Positions 62,880-64,000 of a stretch of DNA of 64,000 bases are shown here, piece after piece (the stretch's first letter is position 1; every line of letters begins with the position of its first letter). The position numbers and the translations under genes were made by a program. The stretch is from Solea solea (taxonomy: Eukaryota > Chordata > Actinopteri > Pleuronectiformes > Soleidae). The notes beneath the pieces are model-generated. The model saw only the letters and a list, made by a program, of their open reading frames with translations, searched no databases and was not told the DNA's origin. The stretch covers positions 24,539,981 through 24,603,980 of the forward strand of contig NC_081149.1 in the NCBI RefSeq assembly GCF_958295425.1. Direction: 5' to 3'.

Positions 62880-63967
62880 ATGGCAAAGCTCCAGGGCTTT
62901 GAGTTCTGGAGGAAGACGCTGAAAGAGGCCCAGTTCGTGGTGGCACCCATGGTGGACCAGAGTGAGCTGGCCTGGCGCCTGCTGAGCCGCCGACATGGTG
63001 CTCAGCTCTGTTACACTCCCATGCTGCATGCTCAGGTGTTTGTCCGTGATGCCAACTACAGGAGGGAGAACCTCTACAATGAGGTTTGTGAGGAGGACAG
63101 ACCTCTCATCACGCAGGTGAGACTCTACACCACCACTGGCAAGATGTTTCACAGTTTGTGAAAGTGGCTGTAAGCCAAAGAGTTTGTCCTCTTCCCACAT
63201 TATACAGTGCCCTCCTATATTATTGGAACAGTGAGGCCAATTCCTTTATTTTTGCCATAGACTGATAACATTTGGGTTTGACATCAAAAGCTGAACATGA
63301 GACATAAGATGAACATTTCAGCTTTTACTTCCAGGTATTTACATCTGATACACAACATAGAAGATAGTACCTTTTTTTTGAACCCACATATTTTTCATGT
63401 GAGCAAAAGTATTGGAACATGTGACTGACAGGTGTGTTGTGTTGCCCAGGTGTGTTCTATTTCATTGTTTACAAGTATCGTCCAGCATATTTTTCATTTA
63501 GGATAATCCCATGGAATTTGATCATTTACACTGTGGCTGCATTTATTTTCAATATCAATGAATCTGTCAATAATTGTTTTGAATGGTTGTTTTACCAAGG
63601 CAATAGTGTACAATATCAGTCAGTGACATGTTCCTCAAACCTCAAATGTTTCTTTCACTCACCAAAGATGTTCAGTTTTTTGTTAATGATGAGCAAAGAA
63701 ACCAGAAAAGTCACATTTAGGAAAATGAAACTAATTAATAAAGTATCAACATTTCATTCAGGAATTCTACCAATTGTTGCAGCCCTGTTGCACATGTAAT
63801 ATTCTTTCCCTCGTGTAACGTTGGGTGTAAACCAGTGTTCCCTTTTGCTGTGTGTCAGTTTTGTGCCAATGATCCAGAGGTGTTCCTCAAGGCGGCGCTG
63901 CTGGCGCAGGACTACTGTGACGCCATCGACCTCAACCTAGGCTGTCCTCAGATGATAGCCAAGAGAG
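62880..63967 (+). CDS. dus1l: tRNA-dihydrouridine synthase 1-like, 5' part
   Basis: Two coding exons, 62880-63116 and 63859-63967, joined in frame; the gene runs off the right edge. The 115 residues visible start [14 protein letters not shown] and contain the FMN-binding start of the Dus barrel ([21 protein letters not shown]), [11 protein letters not shown], and the NLGCPQ motif whose Cys is the catalytic acid of the family. DUS1L reduces uridine to dihydrouridine in tRNA (positions 16/17 for the yeast Dus1 homologue) using FMN and NADPH. The second exon ends K-R-G at a GTAAAA donor. No damage is seen. Position next to SLC16A3 and CSNK1D agrees with human 17q25.3. Confidence 0.93.
63201..63465 (+). 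mobile_element. 5' end of a Tc1/mariner-type element
   Basis: Starts with TATACAGTGCCCTCC, a terminal-repeat sequence common to a dispersed fish DNA-transposon family, followed by 'cattgggtttgacatcaaaa'-type body sequence and 'agcaaaagtattggaacatg'. No transposase part and no right end were found, so it is a truncated copy in DUS1L intron 2. Confidence 0.5.
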
Positions 63968-64000
63968 GTAAAAACACTCGTAACAGAAAGCAATCAAACG

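Overview
The window is vertebrate nuclear DNA, almost certainly from a ray-finned (teleost) fish. Its genes are split into many short GT-AG exons, the proteins match vertebrate families closely, introns and spacers carry long CA/GT microsatellites, and the interspersed repeats are fish types: tRNA-derived SINEs, L2-like LINE tails and decayed Tc1-like transposons. There are no prokaryotic operons, rRNA genes or CRISPR arrays. Exon models below were built by hand from splice signals, reading phase and remembered family similarity; every complete model closes in frame.

Layout, left to right. (1) 1-3564 (+): the last ten coding exons of a retinol saturase gene (RETSAT-like), cut at the left edge. 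(2) 6737-8100 (-): a small actinoporin-like gene with two coding exons. (3) 10.4-19.6 kb (+): SMARCE1 (BAF57), complete, with a polyglutamine run and a proline-rich C-terminus. (4) 19.6-23.9 kb: a gene-poor spacer that contains an orphan promoter-like block. (5) 23.95-31.2 kb (-): ENGASE, cytosolic endo-beta-N-acetylglucosaminidase, complete. (6) 31.2-32.6 kb: the region between the divergent ENGASE and CSNK1D genes, with a 20-bp minisatellite. (7) 32.6-50.75 kb (+): CSNK1D, casein kinase 1 delta, complete, with a first intron of about 8.9 kb. (8) 50.75-55.6 kb: repeat-rich spacer. (9) 55.6-60.1 kb (+): SLC16A3 (MCT4 lactate/proton transporter), complete, with a minisatellite in intron 2. (10) 61.4 kb to the right edge (+): the start of DUS1L, tRNA-dihydrouridine synthase 1-like, cut at the edge.

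The genes do not form a pathway. They act in retinoid reduction, possible membrane pore formation, chromatin remodelling, cytosolic glycan release, circadian/Wnt kinase signalling, lactate export and tRNA modification. What links them is synteny: ENGASE, CSNK1D, SLC16A3 and DUS1L lie together on human 17q25.3, and SMARCE1 is also on human chromosome 17, so most of the block looks like an old conserved segment. RETSAT is on human chromosome 2 and actinoporin-like genes are absent from mammals.

I found no clearly new multi-gene system. The observations most worth a second look are the actinoporin-like gene, a 12-nt in-frame tandem splice donor at the SMARCE1 HMG box, the fish-type polyQ/proline tail of SMARCE1, an array of about 15 decoy splice acceptors in SLC16A3 intron 2, and an orphan CRE/TATA/ATG/donor block at 20.53-20.69 kb.
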